A DNA stretch of 64,000 nucleotides from CBDCYS01 sp965226245 (GTDB taxonomy: Bacteria; Acidobacteriota; Terriglobia; Bryobacterales; UBA6623), in NCBI GenBank assembly GCA_965226245.1, contig CBDDCL010000015.1:4464001-4528000 (forward strand), read 5' to 3'. The notes below the pieces were generated by a model. The model saw only the letters and a list, made by a program, of their open reading frames with translations. It was not told the DNA's origin and made no database searches. Shown in pieces: positions 16,536 through 24,936 of this stretch. The translations under genes and the position numbers were made by a program. Numbering within the stretch: position 1 is the stretch's first letter; each line of letters starts with the position of its first letter.

Positions 16536-16557
16536 ATACCCGGGGGAGCTTGGGCAT
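16534..16557 (-). pseudogene. hicA: hicA toxin fragment (8 codons left)
   Basis: On the minus strand, ATG 16557 overlaps the hicB stop (TGATG) and encodes MPKLPRVS, the usual start of HicA mRNA-interferase toxins (MPKLPxVSG). The frame then hits TAA in dispersed repeat copy B. The rest of the gene is missing, so the locus lacks a toxin. Confidence 0.6.
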
Positions 16558-16646
16558 CAAACTTCGACGCTCAACCGCAGTTGCACAACGTCGGATTCGA
16601 CCGGGGGCGGCTCTTCGAGTAGGCGGAGGCCTTCGATATAGCAGCG

Positions 16647-17674
16647 ATGGGGTATTTAGTTGACTCCAGTAGCCACAATATGTTGTGGTTGGGGGCATGA
16701 AGGAGGACTACCCCCGAAACCTCGTCGAGTTGGAAGCTCGATTCTCGACCGAGGAGGCGTGCCGGGAGTACCTGCTGAAGCTGCGCTGGCCGGAGGGGTT
16801 CGTGTGCCCGCGCTGTGGGATCCAGTCCTCATGGGCCAGCAAACGCAATCTGCTGCTCTGCGCCGACTGCGGTTACCAGGCCTCGGTGACGGCGGGCACG
16901 ATTTTCCAGGACACCCGCAAGCCCTTGACGTTGTGGTTCCGGGCGGCTTGGTGGGTGACAACGCAAAAAGGCGGGGCCAGCGCGCTGGAGTTGCAGCGGG
17001 TCTTGGGTTTGGGTAGCTATGTAACCGCCTGGACCTGGCTGCACAAGTTCCGCCGCGCCATGGTGCGCCCCGGTCGCAATCGGCTGGTCGGCCGGGTGGA
17101 GGTGGACGAAACGTATGTGGGCGGAGTCGAAGAGGGCGTCCGAGGTCGCGAAATGGTTGGCAAAGCGTTAGTTGCGGTTGCTGCCGAGGAGGATGGGCGC
17201 GGTATGGGTCGCATCCGGCTCCGTCGGATCGCGGATGCCTCAGCGGCGAGCTTGGAAGCCTTTGTCGAAGAAGCTATCCAACCTGGCAGCCTCGTGCACA
17301 CCGACGGCTGGGAAGGCTATGCGGGATTGGAGAACAAAGGATACCGCCATGAAGTCACCGTGCTGCGCGGGAAGCGGCAATCGGCGAGTAAGCTGCTGCC
17401 GAGAGTCCATCGTGTCGCCTCTCTGCTAAAGCGCTGGCTGTTGGGGACCCACCAGGGGGCTGTCAGTCACGAGTATTTGGACTACTACCTGGACGAGTTC
17501 ACGTTCCGCTTCAACCGGCGGACCTCACGGTCGCGCGGCAAACTTTTCTATCGCCTCCTCCAGCAGGCGGTCGCCGCCGACCCTGCTCCCTATAAGACAA
17601 TGGTCGAGGCCACCAGGGCCGGCACCCCCACCCCCAAGATGTAGTGGCTACTGGAGTCAACTAAATACCCCATC
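16647..17674 (+). mobile_element. IS1595-family insertion sequence, complete
   Basis: Terminal inverted repeats GGGGTATTTAGTTGACTCCA at 16649 and its complement ending at 17671 bound the element (28 bp each, 16649-16676 and 17644-17671). The 8-bp target duplication TAGCAGCG is at 16639-16646 and 17675-17682, the usual length for IS1595. It is inserted in hicB. The copy appears intact. Confidence 0.9.
16697..17644 (+). CDS. IS1595-family transposase
   Basis: The 315-residue product has an N-terminal zinc ribbon (C37-PR-C40, C55-AD-C58), then the ISXO2-like DDE domain: VGRVEVDETYVGGVEEG and SLVHTDGWEGY carry the first two acidic residues, and RVHRVASLLKRWLLGTHQGA is the signature preceding the final catalytic region. 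The C-terminus is FTFRFNRRTSRSRGKLFYRLL. Start ATG 16697 is chosen over GTG 16685. It catalyses transposition of this IS and looks full length. Confidence 0.95.
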   Translation: MKEDYPRNLVELEARFSTEEACREYLLKLRWPEGFVCPRCGIQSSWASKRNLLLCADCGYQASVTAGTIFQDTRKPLTLWFRAAWWVTTQKGGASALELQRVLGLGSYVTAWTWLHKFRRAMVRPGRNRLVGRVEVDETYVGGVEEGVRGREMVGKALVAVAAEEDGRGMGRIRLRRIADASAASLEAFVEEAIQPGSLVHTDGWEGYAGLENKGYRHEVTVLRGKRQSASKLLPRVHRVASLLKRWLLGTHQGAVSHEYLDYYLDEFTFRFNRRTSRSRGKLFYRLLQQAVAADPAPYKTMVEATRAGTPTPKM

Positions 17675-17909
17675 TAGCAGCGAATGGCATCTTCCGCCAT
17701 AGAGCGGGCGTGTTGCAAATCTTCCGCTTCAGTGACCAGTCCGGGCAGAGCGGGCACGGTTACCGTGTAGCCCGCGAGTTCGTTCCGGTCAAAAAATGCA
17801 GTGTATTGATAGACTTTCCGCCGAACCTTTGCCATTGCTCGCACCATAGCAGCGCGCGCCGGGATGGGTCAACTGCATTGTTAACACGGGGCAAGGGCAA
17901 GAACTTGCT

Positions 17910-19521
17910 GTTGAAGGGCGATGATAATGTCCCCTTGAGAGGGCGATAGAAATGTCCCCTAATCTAAGGCTCCAGAAAGGAGGAGCCGAGATTGGAGAGG
18001 ACATGGATGAACGACAAGGAATTGAGACGGGGCGAGGTGCTGGGCCGGGTGAAGCGAGGCGAGTTAAAGCTGAGCGAGGCGGCGCAGGTGCTCGACATCA
18101 GTTACCGCCAGAGCAAGCGGATCTGGAAGCGCTACAGCGCGGGAGGGACAAAAGCATTGAAGCACGGCAACGTGGGCCGGGTATCGAACCGGGCCAAGCC
18201 AGCGGAAGTTCGCAAGCGAGTGCTGCAACTGGTGCGCGAGAACTACTCCGGCGAACCGCACGAGCGCTTCGGGCCTACTCTGGCGGCCGAGCATTTGCGA
18301 AAGGACCACGATCTGCAAGTATCGGTGCGGGCACTGCGGCTCTGGATGCTCGCCGAGGGTCTGTGGAGCCGCCGCCGCAAGCGCCAGCCGCATCGCCAGC
18401 GGCGGCAGCGCAAAGCGCACTTCGGGGAGCTGATCCAGGTCGACGGCTCGCACCACCGATGGCTCGAAGATCGCGGCCCGAAAGGTTGCCTGATGAACTT
18501 CGTCGACGATGCGAGCGGCCGGGCGCTGTGCCGCTTCTCGAGCGAAGAGACAACTTGGGCGGCGGCCGATCTGCTCGAAGCCTGGGTGCGTCAATACGGC
18601 GTTCCGAAGGCGTTGTATTGCGACTGGAAGAACGTCTACAAGCGCCAGCCGACGTCGCGCGAAGCGCTGGAAGGCATCGAGCCCGAGACGCAGTTCGGGC
18701 GCATGTGCGCCAAGCTGGGGATCCGCATCATCGCGGCATCGTCGCCGCAAGCCAAGGGCCGCGTGGAGCGGCATCACGGCACCCATCAAGACCGCCTGAT
18801 CAAGAAGATGCGACTGCAAGGTATCTGCGATTACGAGGCGGCGAACCGCTATCTCGGCGAGCAATATCTGGGGGAACACAACGCCAAATTTGTCTGCGAG
18901 CCAGCGGCGGAAGCGGACTTTCATCAGCGCCCGCCCAAGCGTCTGGACTTAAAGTGGGTGTTCTGCTTGGAGGCCGAGCGAGTCGTCTCCAACGATCGGG
19001 TGGTCCGTTTCGAGAACCGCTTCTTACAGTTGAAACCGAAGCGCAATCAGGCTCTGGGGGCGGGGGGGAGAGTCACCGTGCAGCAAGCGCGCCAGGGCGA
19101 GTTGCAGGTGATCCACGAAGGCCGAGCGGTGGCCTTTGAAGAGATCACGTGGCCCGAGCCGAAGCCGCGCCCCAAGCCGAAACAACAAGCGGCCCGGCAG
19201 CGGCCCAAGCCGGCGGCGGACCACCCTTGGCGTAAGTCGCTGCGGTCGAAAAAACGTGCGGCGACGACATAAAAAAGGCAGGGCTATGGAAATGACGGGA
19301 CGGATGGAAAGCGTGGAAAACCTCAGCGAGCAGCGCAGAGGGTTCGCATCGCAACGACAGGTTTCCCACCCTTCCCACCGTCCCTTGGAAATCGCTGACG
19401 CGATTTCCACATTCCCACAGCCCCGACGACGACGATTATCTCTTACGGACTTACAAACAACAAAACGAAGGGGACATTTCTATCGCCCTACCGCCGGGGA
19501 CATTTCTATCGCCTCTTGACA
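17910..19521 (+). mobile_element. IS1202-like (ISNCY) insertion sequence
   Basis: GGGCGATAGAAATGTCCCC at 17941-17959 and its exact inverted copy at 19470-19488 form inner repeats; a second, outer pair of the same motif lies at 17917-17934 and 19494-19513, as in IS1202-type ends. The 17-bp sequence AAGGGCAAGAACTTGCT is at 17893-17909 and 19522-19538, a long target duplication typical of this group. Confidence 0.85.
18007..19272 (+). CDS. ISNCY-family transposase
   Basis: The 421-residue protein begins with an HTH region (KLSEAAQVLDISYRQSKRIW) and has a DDE integrase core: ELIQVDGSHHRWLEDRGPKG, MNFVDDASGRALCRF, and KGRVERHHGTHQDRLIKKMR with the third acidic residue. The C-terminus is basic (PKPRPKPKQQAARQRPKPAA). 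The start is ATG 18007 with GGAGAGG upstream. It appears intact, so the element may be active. Confidence 0.93.
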   Translation: MNDKELRRGEVLGRVKRGELKLSEAAQVLDISYRQSKRIWKRYSAGGTKALKHGNVGRVSNRAKPAEVRKRVLQLVRENYSGEPHERFGPTLAAEHLRKDHDLQVSVRALRLWMLAEGLWSRRRKRQPHRQRRQRKAHFGELIQVDGSHHRWLEDRGPKGCLMNFVDDASGRALCRFSSEETTWAAADLLEAWVRQYGVPKALYCDWKNVYKRQPTSREALEGIEPETQFGRMCAKLGIRIIAASSPQAKGRVERHHGTHQDRLIKKMRLQGICDYEAANRYLGEQYLGEHNAKFVCEPAAEADFHQRPPKRLDLKWVFCLEAERVVSNDRVVRFENRFLQLKPKRNQALGAGGRVTVQQARQGELQVIHEGRAVAFEEITWPEPKPRPKPKQQAARQRPKPAADHPWRKSLRSKKRAATT

Positions 19522-19537
19522 AAGGGCAAGAACTTGC

Positions 19538-19566
19538 TTGCGACAACAGTGGGGAAGGCGTATAAT
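19538..19566 (+). promoter_or_regulatory. Promoter of the deiodinase-like gene
   Basis: TTGCGA (19538-19543), 17-base spacer and a perfect TATAAT (19561-19566) precede the deiodinase-like start at 19661. The IS1202-like element ends immediately upstream, and its target duplication overlaps the -35 box by one base, so the IS removed upstream regulatory DNA but left the core promoter. Confidence 0.65.
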
Positions 19567-19660
19567 CAACCGGTCGGAGATCGAAATTGAAAATTCCGGC
19601 TTTCGTCGAGGGTCGGAGCGCCGTCTTGATTCGACCGCCGACCACAGGGGTAATAGAACA

Positions 19661-20485
19661 TTGAGCATCCCAGCCAAGAGACGCCTGCTGCGCGCCCTCG
19701 TCGCCGTCGCGGCGATCTATGCCGTTTTGAGCACCGGCCTATTTTGGGCGATGAGTCAGTCGCCCGAGCGGTTCGGCCGAATTATGTCCTACGTTCCGAT
19801 GCCGGCGATGGCGATGGCCCTTTTGCCGTTCGAGGGGCTATGGAATCTTGCCCGAGCGGGGGAGCTGAAGATAGGGGACCTGGCTCCTGAGTTCGAGCTG
19901 CCAACTTCCGACAAGAGCGGCATCGTCCGTCTTAGCGACCTTCGGGGGAAGTCTCCCGTCGTCCTCGTTTTCGGCAGCTACACTTGACCGCCTTTTCGCC
20001 GGGAGGTTCCCGAGCTCAATCGACTTTATAAAGAATACGCCGGGCGGGCCATGTTTTACATTGTTTACATCCAGGAAGCCCATCCCAGTGACCTGTGGCA
20101 AATGCCTGTGAATGTCGCGGACGAAGTCGTGTTTTCCAGTCCCCAAAACGCTGGCGAGCGCCTCGACCTGGCCACGGCCTGCGTCCGCAAATTAGGAATC
20201 GAACTCCCGGCTCTTCTCGACCACATGGATGACTCGGCTGAGCGGGACTACTCGGGGTGGCCTGACCGTCTCTACGTCATCGACTCCCAGGGGCGCGTGG
20301 CTTATAAGAGCGGCCTGGGCCCTTCGGCTTCAAGCCCGATGAAATGGAAGAGGCTCTTGTACAAGTTCTTGCCCGAGAAGACACCCGAACAACAACGTCG
20401 AGGGGCTCTGCCGAAAACTCGGGCTAAGAAGCTCCCGACGGCGACCTTGGCCGCGCCGCCACTGCCCGATGCGGCGCGGATTTAG
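19661..20485 (+). CDS. Membrane-anchored iodothyronine-deiodinase-like selenoprotein
   Basis: The frame is continuous from TTG 19661 to the stop at 20485 if TGA 19985-19987 is read as selenocysteine, giving 274 residues. An N-terminal TM helix (residues 9-31) precedes a thioredoxin-fold domain: APEFELPTSDKSGIVRLSDL, then VVLVFGSYT-U109-PPFRRE, FYIVYIQEAHPSDLW (139-144 EAHPSD) and SGWPDRLYVIDSQG near the C-terminus. These match the deiodinase (T4_deiodinase) motifs FGSxTUPPF, YIxEAHPSDxW and ERLYVI. Deiodinases use Sec to remove iodine from aryl iodides; bacterial substrates are unknown. A SECIS-like hairpin lies just after the TGA. The TTG start has AGGGG 9 bases upstream. Confidence 0.88.
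19985..20016 (+). promoter_or_regulatory. Sec UGA codon and bacterial SECIS-like hairpin
   Basis: TGA 19985-19987 is followed by a stem-loop: GC-CGGG (19998-20003) pairs with CCCG-GC (20009-20015, one bulged A), with apical loop AGGTT. The loop starts about 17 bases after the UGA and has G in its second and third positions, within the spacing and loop rules for bacterial SECIS elements (SelB-dependent). The selenocysteine machinery genes (selA, selB, selC, selD) are not in the window. Confidence 0.7.
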
Positions 20486-21456
20486 CGCCGCAGCCACCTC
20501 GCGATGTCGGGGAAAAGCCGCTCGTGCATCTCCGGTGTGTCGACGTTCTCCCGCAGCACCAGATACGCGCCGGAATCGATCTCGCGCACGGGCTCCTCTC
20601 CGCTCAAGTAAAGCGCCACCGCTTTGGTGCTCTCGTAGCCCATTTTGAAGGGGTCTTGGATCACGATCGAGTCGATCGCGCCGGCCTTGAGTTCGTCCAC
20701 CAGTTCCTTCGACGCGTCGAACCCCACGATCTTGACCTTCCCCGCGGCGTTCCTCTGCTTGACGGCGCGGACCGTCCCGTCGGTGCTCGATTCGTTGTCA
20801 GCGAACAACCCGGCCAAGTCGGGGTTGGCCGTCATCATGTTCTCGGCTTCAGCCAGGGCTTTGGCGCGGTCTGCCATCGGGAAGCGCACCCCCAGGTTCT
20901 TGATCAGCGGATATTCTTTGGCGATGGTGTCGTTGAAACCGGCCTCCCGATCCATTGTCGAGGCGCTTCCGGGCATGAAACCGATCACGCCGACCTTGCC
21001 CTTTCCTCCGAGGATTTTTCCCATGCGGCGCGCCGCCATTACGCCGGCGTCGTAGTTGTTGGTGGCGACATAGGAGATGATCTTGTCGGTCTTGATGCCG
21101 GAATCAAAGATCGAGACGGGGATGCCTTCGCTGACAGCGCGTTCCACGACCCCGACCAGCGCGTCTTCCTCGACCGGAGCGAGAACGATCCCATCGACAC
21201 GCCTGGCGATCAAGTTTTCGACGATCGAGATCTGCCTGGAGGTGTCCACCTCCAGCTGGGGCGCATTCCAAATGATCTCGAGGTCGAACTCATCCGCGGC
21301 CGCCAGCGCGCCGGCATGCACGGTTTGCCAAAAGATGTGGTTCGTCCCCTTGGGAACCACACCGATTACCTTCTTCGTGCTCTGGCGCTGGCACGAGGCC
21401 GCGACGATCAGTGAACCGAGGACCGTGGCAAGCAATAACGATCGGCGGGCAAGCAT
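20482..21456 (-). CDS. Sugar ABC-type substrate-binding lipoprotein (RbsB family)
   Basis: The product (324 aa) has a lipoprotein signal (LLATVLGSLIVAASC) and a type I periplasmic-binding fold: VIGVVPKGTNHIFWQTVHAG, VDGIVLAPVEEDALVGVVER, KVKIVGFDASKELVDELK and the C-terminal hinge segments typical of RbsB/LacI-like proteins. It ends 4 bases inside the convergent deiodinase-like gene. No permease or ATPase for uptake is nearby, so its transport partner is unknown. Confidence 0.9.
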   Translation of the reverse strand: MLARRSLLLATVLGSLIVAASCQRQSTKKVIGVVPKGTNHIFWQTVHAGALAAADEFDLEIIWNAPQLEVDTSRQISIVENLIARRVDGIVLAPVEEDALVGVVERAVSEGIPVSIFDSGIKTDKIISYVATNNYDAGVMAARRMGKILGGKGKVGVIGFMPGSASTMDREAGFNDTIAKEYPLIKNLGVRFPMADRAKALAEAENMMTANPDLAGLFADNESSTDGTVRAVKQRNAAGKVKIVGFDASKELVDELKAGAIDSIVIQDPFKMGYESTKAVALYLSGEEPVREIDSGAYLVLRENVDTPEMHERLFPDIARWLRR

Positions 21457-21514
21457 GCAACACCTTTACCACAAAAAGGGCTACTGAGGGGTGGATACGG
21501 TGGACCCCGTCTCT

Positions 21515-21730
21515 CTACGGAGCTACGCGAAAAACCTCGGATAGAGCATCGTGAGGAAAGGCATGATCAAAGGCCTCATCGATATCATCCAGGGTCATGC
21601 CGTTAGACAGGCACTCCGGGATCAATCTCACGGACAGACGGGTTCCCCGGATCGACAGCGCGCCACCCAACATGCGAGGGTCCTGGACGATCCAGCGATA
21701 GTCCCTGTAGGCCTTGAGTTCCGCTTTCAT
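21515..21730 (-). CDS. DUF433 protein (VapB-like antitoxin)
   Basis: The 71-residue product contains WIVQDPRMLGGALSIRGTRL and SVRLIPECLSNGMTLDDIDE, the DUF433 pattern (pre-formed DNA-binding helix, often paired with PIN-domain or DUF5615 toxins). No partner gene follows it; the next minus-strand coding sequence is a broken MFS gene. Orphan antitoxin is the best description. Confidence 0.8.
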   Translation of the reverse strand: MKAELKAYRDYRWIVQDPRMLGGALSIRGTRLSVRLIPECLSNGMTLDDIDEAFDHAFPHDALSEVFRVAP

Positions 21731-21780
21731 CTGACTCTTCGATCATACCGATTTCTCACGCCATTCACGTCAAATCGGAA

Positions 21781-22107
21781 CTACACTCGCGGCATACGGT
21801 CGACTTCCAGATCGTCGGGATCAATGCCCTCGACCGCAGGCTCGACCAGCGCGCCACGCCAATGCGCCCAGCCCCAGCCGACCGCGGTCAAGGAACTGAG
21901 CATGCCCGCGCAAGCTCCAATGACGCGCGGGCCGTAGGCGTCGGAAGCAAACCCGGCGACGGCCAGCGACAGCGTCATTGTACCCCAGGTCATCGACTCG
22001 ATCGTAGAGAAAACACGCCCGCGGTAGCTGTCGGCGACGTGAACCAGCAGTTGGTTCAAGTTGAGGATCGAGGCGACCCCCCAGGCCGCGCGCGACACCA
22101 CGATGAC
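21781..22107 (-). pseudogene. MFS transporter, C-terminal fragment
   Basis: Minus-strand codons encode VIVVSRAAWGVASILNLNQL, ADSYRGRVFSTIESMTWGTM and later TM helices ending near EGIDPDDLEVDRMPRV, the last third of a major-facilitator protein. The fragment is abruptly cut at 22107, where the sequence turns into the middle of the same type of gene on the other strand. Confidence 0.7.
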
Positions 22108-22200
22108 CGTACGGACCTCTGGCTGATCTACGTGCTCAGCGGCGTGTTGATGTTTGTTTCTCCTTTTTTCAACAGCGGCAGGACGGCGATCTTGCCAAGC
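22108..22200 (+). pseudogene. MFS transporter, internal fragment in opposite orientation
   Basis: Plus-strand codons encode DLWLIYVLSGVLMFVSPFFN and SGRTAILPSL, a TM2-TM3-type MFS segment that would normally precede the fragment on the other strand. The junction near 22108 therefore marks an inversion or deletion scar. The coding frame leads straight into the group II intron remnant. Confidence 0.55.
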
Positions 22201-22683
22201 TTGAAACCTTCGATTTTCTGGGGTTCACGCATATTTGCGAGATCAACCGGAAGAGCGGGCGCTTTGTGGTTCTTCGCAGGACGGTGCGGAAGCGGATGCG
22301 CACGAAGCTGTTGGAGATTAAGAAGCAGCTTTGGGCGCGGATCGACGCGCCGCCGGGCGAGACCGGCAAGTGGCTGCGGACGGTGGTGCGAGGCTACTTT
22401 CAATACCACGGGGTACCGGGAAAGCGGCAGGTGCTGGCGAGCTTTCGCTGGGCGCTGGCCCGGCACTGGCGGCGGCCGCTGCGGCGGCGCGGCCAGAAAC
22501 GCCGCATAAGCTGGGGCCGGTTCTACCGGCTGCTGGACGCGTATCTGCCGCAGCCACGATGTTGTCACCCGTTTCCAAGTGTGCGCTTTGCCGTTACCCA
22601 TCCGAGGTAAGAGCCGTATGAGTTAAACGCTCACGTACGGATCTGTGCGGGGGGTGCCGGGCGACCGGCATCCCTACCGCGAC
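22176..22683 (+). mobile_element. Group II intron remnant: RT/maturase C-terminus and domain V
   Basis: The frame ending at TAA 22608-22610 encodes LETFDFLGFTHICEINRKSG, RRTVRKRMRTKLLEIKKQLW and GRFYRLLDAYLPQP, the maturase/X region of bacterial group II intron reverse transcriptases. It is followed by GAGCCGTATGAG-loop-CTCACGTACGGATC (22611-22643), a domain V-type hairpin, and CCCTACCGCGAC near 22683, which looks like the 3' intron end. The 5' ribozyme part and the RT catalytic domains are missing. Confidence 0.75.
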
Positions 22684-22900
22684 CCGAATACCGGCATCAC
22701 GCGTTTTGCGCCGCAAACTAGCTAGAGATCTGCTGCACTCCGGTACTACAGTCCCAGTCCGCAAGACTGCAGTTTCCAGCTGGAGGCCCGCCTCCAGTCC
22801 TTCATTCTGAACACGTTCGCCAGGACTTTAAATCCGCAGTCAACCGGCCCGGAGAGGGGGACCCAAAACCGTCCCTGAAACTTCAGGACTACGGACCCTA

Positions 22901-24098
22901 GGTCGATGACCGCCTGAAAAAGTTATTTAAAACACTTTACCACAAGAATGTTTTGGCCTATAATGGGCCCTGCGCGCCTATCGTCGTCTCTCCGTTCGCC
23001 TCTCCCAGCGGGACCGTAAAGATCTGCGTCAGTTGCTGCGGAAGGGAATCCAGCCCGTGCGCATCGTATTACGGGTGCTGACGCTGCTGCAGCTCGATGC
23101 CGGCCAGACAGCTTCCGCGGTGGCCCGCCATGTTCAACTCACCTCCAAGGCGGTGCGGGAGATTGGACGGCGCTATGAACAGGGAGGCTTCGAGCGTGCC
23201 CTCCACGACAAACAGCGGCCTGGGGCGGCTCCCCTGCTCGGGGCCAGCGAAAAACAGCGCATCATTGCCATGGTGTGCAGTGATCCGCCGGCGGGGCGAG
23301 CGCGCTGGACGGTGCGGCTGATCGCCGAAGAAGCGGTCAAACGCAAGCTCGTGCCGCGGGCCGGGCGAGAAACCATTCGGGTACTTCTTGAAAGCCACGA
23401 CTTCAAGCCGTGGCGGGAAAAAAATGTGGTGCGTGGCGGAGCTGGATGAGAAATACATCGAGCGCATGGAAGATGTCCTGGCACTGTACGAAAAGCCGTA
23501 TGACCCGGCCGAGCCGGTCGTCTGCCTGGACGAGAAACCGGTCTCGCTGCACAAGGAAGTGCGGCCGCCCCGTCCGGCAGCGCCCGGCCACACTGCCAAA
23601 CGGGACAACGAGTATCAACGCTGTGGCACGGCCAATGTCTTTGCCGTGGTGGAGCCGAAAGCCGGTCGGCATTTCACCTGTGCGACGCCGAATCGAACGG
23701 CGGCGGAGTTTGCGAAGACGCTCGGATCCCTGCTGCATCGTTATCCCTCGGCGCGGACCATCCACGTGGTCTGGGACAACCTGAACATCCACTGCAAGAA
23801 ATCATTGACGGACTACTACGGGGAAAAGCAAGGAGGCGAGATGTGGAGCTGGCTGACGATCCATCCGACCCCGATACACGGCAGTTGGCTCCATCAGGCC
23901 GAAATTGAACTGAGTATGTATTCGCGCCAGTGCCTGGGCCGTCGGCGTATCCCTGACCTGAAAACATTGCAGCAGGAGACGAGTTCGTGGAAAGATCGTG
24001 TGAACCGAGACCAAGTGAAGATTAACTGGACGTTCGACCGCAAGGCGGCTCGAAAAAACTTTGGCTACAAAAAGAACTCTTCCAGGCGGTCAAAGACC
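22901..24098 (+). mobile_element. IS630-family element
   Basis: GGTCGATGACCGCCTGAAAA (22901) and the inverted near-copy ending at 24098 share 20 of 24 bases. The left flank ends in TA, as expected for IS630, but no TA follows on the right, so the right junction may be rearranged. It carries a two-frame transposase and its own promoter, and its right end lies inside a PAS-GGDEF gene. Confidence 0.75.
22936..22964 (+). promoter_or_regulatory. Promoter of IS630 transposase
   Basis: TTTACC (22936-22941) and TATAAT (22959-22964) are spaced by 17 bases, upstream of the first transposase frame. Confidence 0.5.
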
Positions 24099-24173
24099 GG
24101 GGAGCGGCGGAACGCGACACCGAAGGCAAAGTTCTGCGAATCGCCGGCTCGCAGACCGACATCACTACTCTGA
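22970..24173 (+). CDS. IS630-family transposase, two frames with A7 slippery site
   Basis: The first frame encodes an HTH domain (LDAGQTASAVARHVQLTSKA, ARWTVRLIAEEAVKRKL, RVLLESHDFKPWREK). The second frame, entered at the A7 run near 23420, encodes the DDE domain: KPWREK continues as MWCVAELDEKYIERMEDVLA, VVCLDEKPVSLH, RTIHVVWDNLNIH and SWLHQAEIELSM. A shift at the A-run would produce the complete protein, as in many IS630 elements. The N-terminus probably starts near 22970-22990, before the TTG at 23033. The second frame reads past the element's right repeat before it stops. Confidence 0.8.
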
Positions 24174-24769
24174 TCGAGGTTGAGAAACACTTGATCCATG
24201 ACGCTCTGCATGACACGCTGACTGGACTACCCAACCGCAGCTTCCTGATGAGGCAGCTAGAAACCGTCACGGACCGCCAATCCCTGTTCGCCGTGCTGTT
24301 TATCGATCTCGACCGGTTCAAGATTATCAACGATACGCTGGGACACGAGGTCGGCGACCAACTGCTGATGGAAACCGCGAAGCGTCTGAACTCCTGCGCG
24401 CGCAGCGGCGACATCGTGGCCCGCTTGGGGGGAGGCGAATTCGTGATCGTGCTGAACGGACTTCGCAAACCAGAGGATGCCGAACAACTCGCCCGGCGTT
24501 TTCAGAAAGCAATTGAACTCCCCCTGGAACTCGCCGGCAACAAATTTTCGCTCTCCGCCAGCTTCGGAATCGCGATCGCCGACGGCCGCAGCTCTGCCGA
24601 TCAGCTCCTCCGAAATGCCGACATCGCGATGTATGAGGCGAAGACCCAAAAGGGGAAAATCCGCGTCTTTACCAATGAACATGCGAGGCCGTCTGGTGCG
24701 TTCGTGGCAGTTGCAAAACGATCTCCGCCAGGCGATGAGAAGTGCGGGCTAGCAGAGCGCAGGTGGTGA
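24099..24769 (+). pseudogene. PAS-GGDEF diguanylate cyclase, truncated by IS630
   Basis: The frame opens at the right IS630 end and encodes the end of a PAS domain (RDTEGKVLRIAGSQTDITTL), a linker, then a GGDEF domain: LHDTLTGLPNRSFLMRQLET, LFIDLDRFKIINDTLGHEVG, and IVARLGGGEFVIVLNG, where the usual GGDEF is GGGEF. The first Asp-to-Gly change in that motif may reduce cyclase activity. The N-terminal sensor is missing on the other side of the IS, so the original gene was larger. Confidence 0.75.
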
Positions 24770-24936
24770 AAAGAGGGCGTTCTCTTCCTCAGCCCGGCGC
24801 GTGGGGTATTATGGGTGCTGTCCAATAGGAGATCTTCCCCGACTGTCTCGGACTGCTCGACTGTCTCAGACTGATTGTTGGCCGAGGAAGCCCGCGGACA
24901 ATCACTCCCAAAACACATGCGGTATCGGAGGGCTAT

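Larger units (their letters stand above)
16557..17835 (-). pseudogene. hicB: hicB antitoxin gene split by IS1595 insertion
   Basis: The 5' half starts at ATG 17835 and encodes MAKVRRKVYQYTAFFDRNEL, GYTVTVPALPGLVTEAEDL and AEDAIRC before a stop at the insertion. The 3' half (16646 to 16557) resumes RCYIEGLRLLEEPPPVESDV to a TGA stop. Removing the IS restores an 80-residue HicB-type antitoxin, with the GYTVTVPALPG motif of the family. The split sequence has the 8-bp duplication TAGCAGCG on both sides. Confidence 0.85.

Noticed and set aside
17952..19139. Alternative frame over the ISNCY transposase
   Set aside because: Arg/Ala-rich composition without motifs; the 18007-19272 frame has the DDE transposase.
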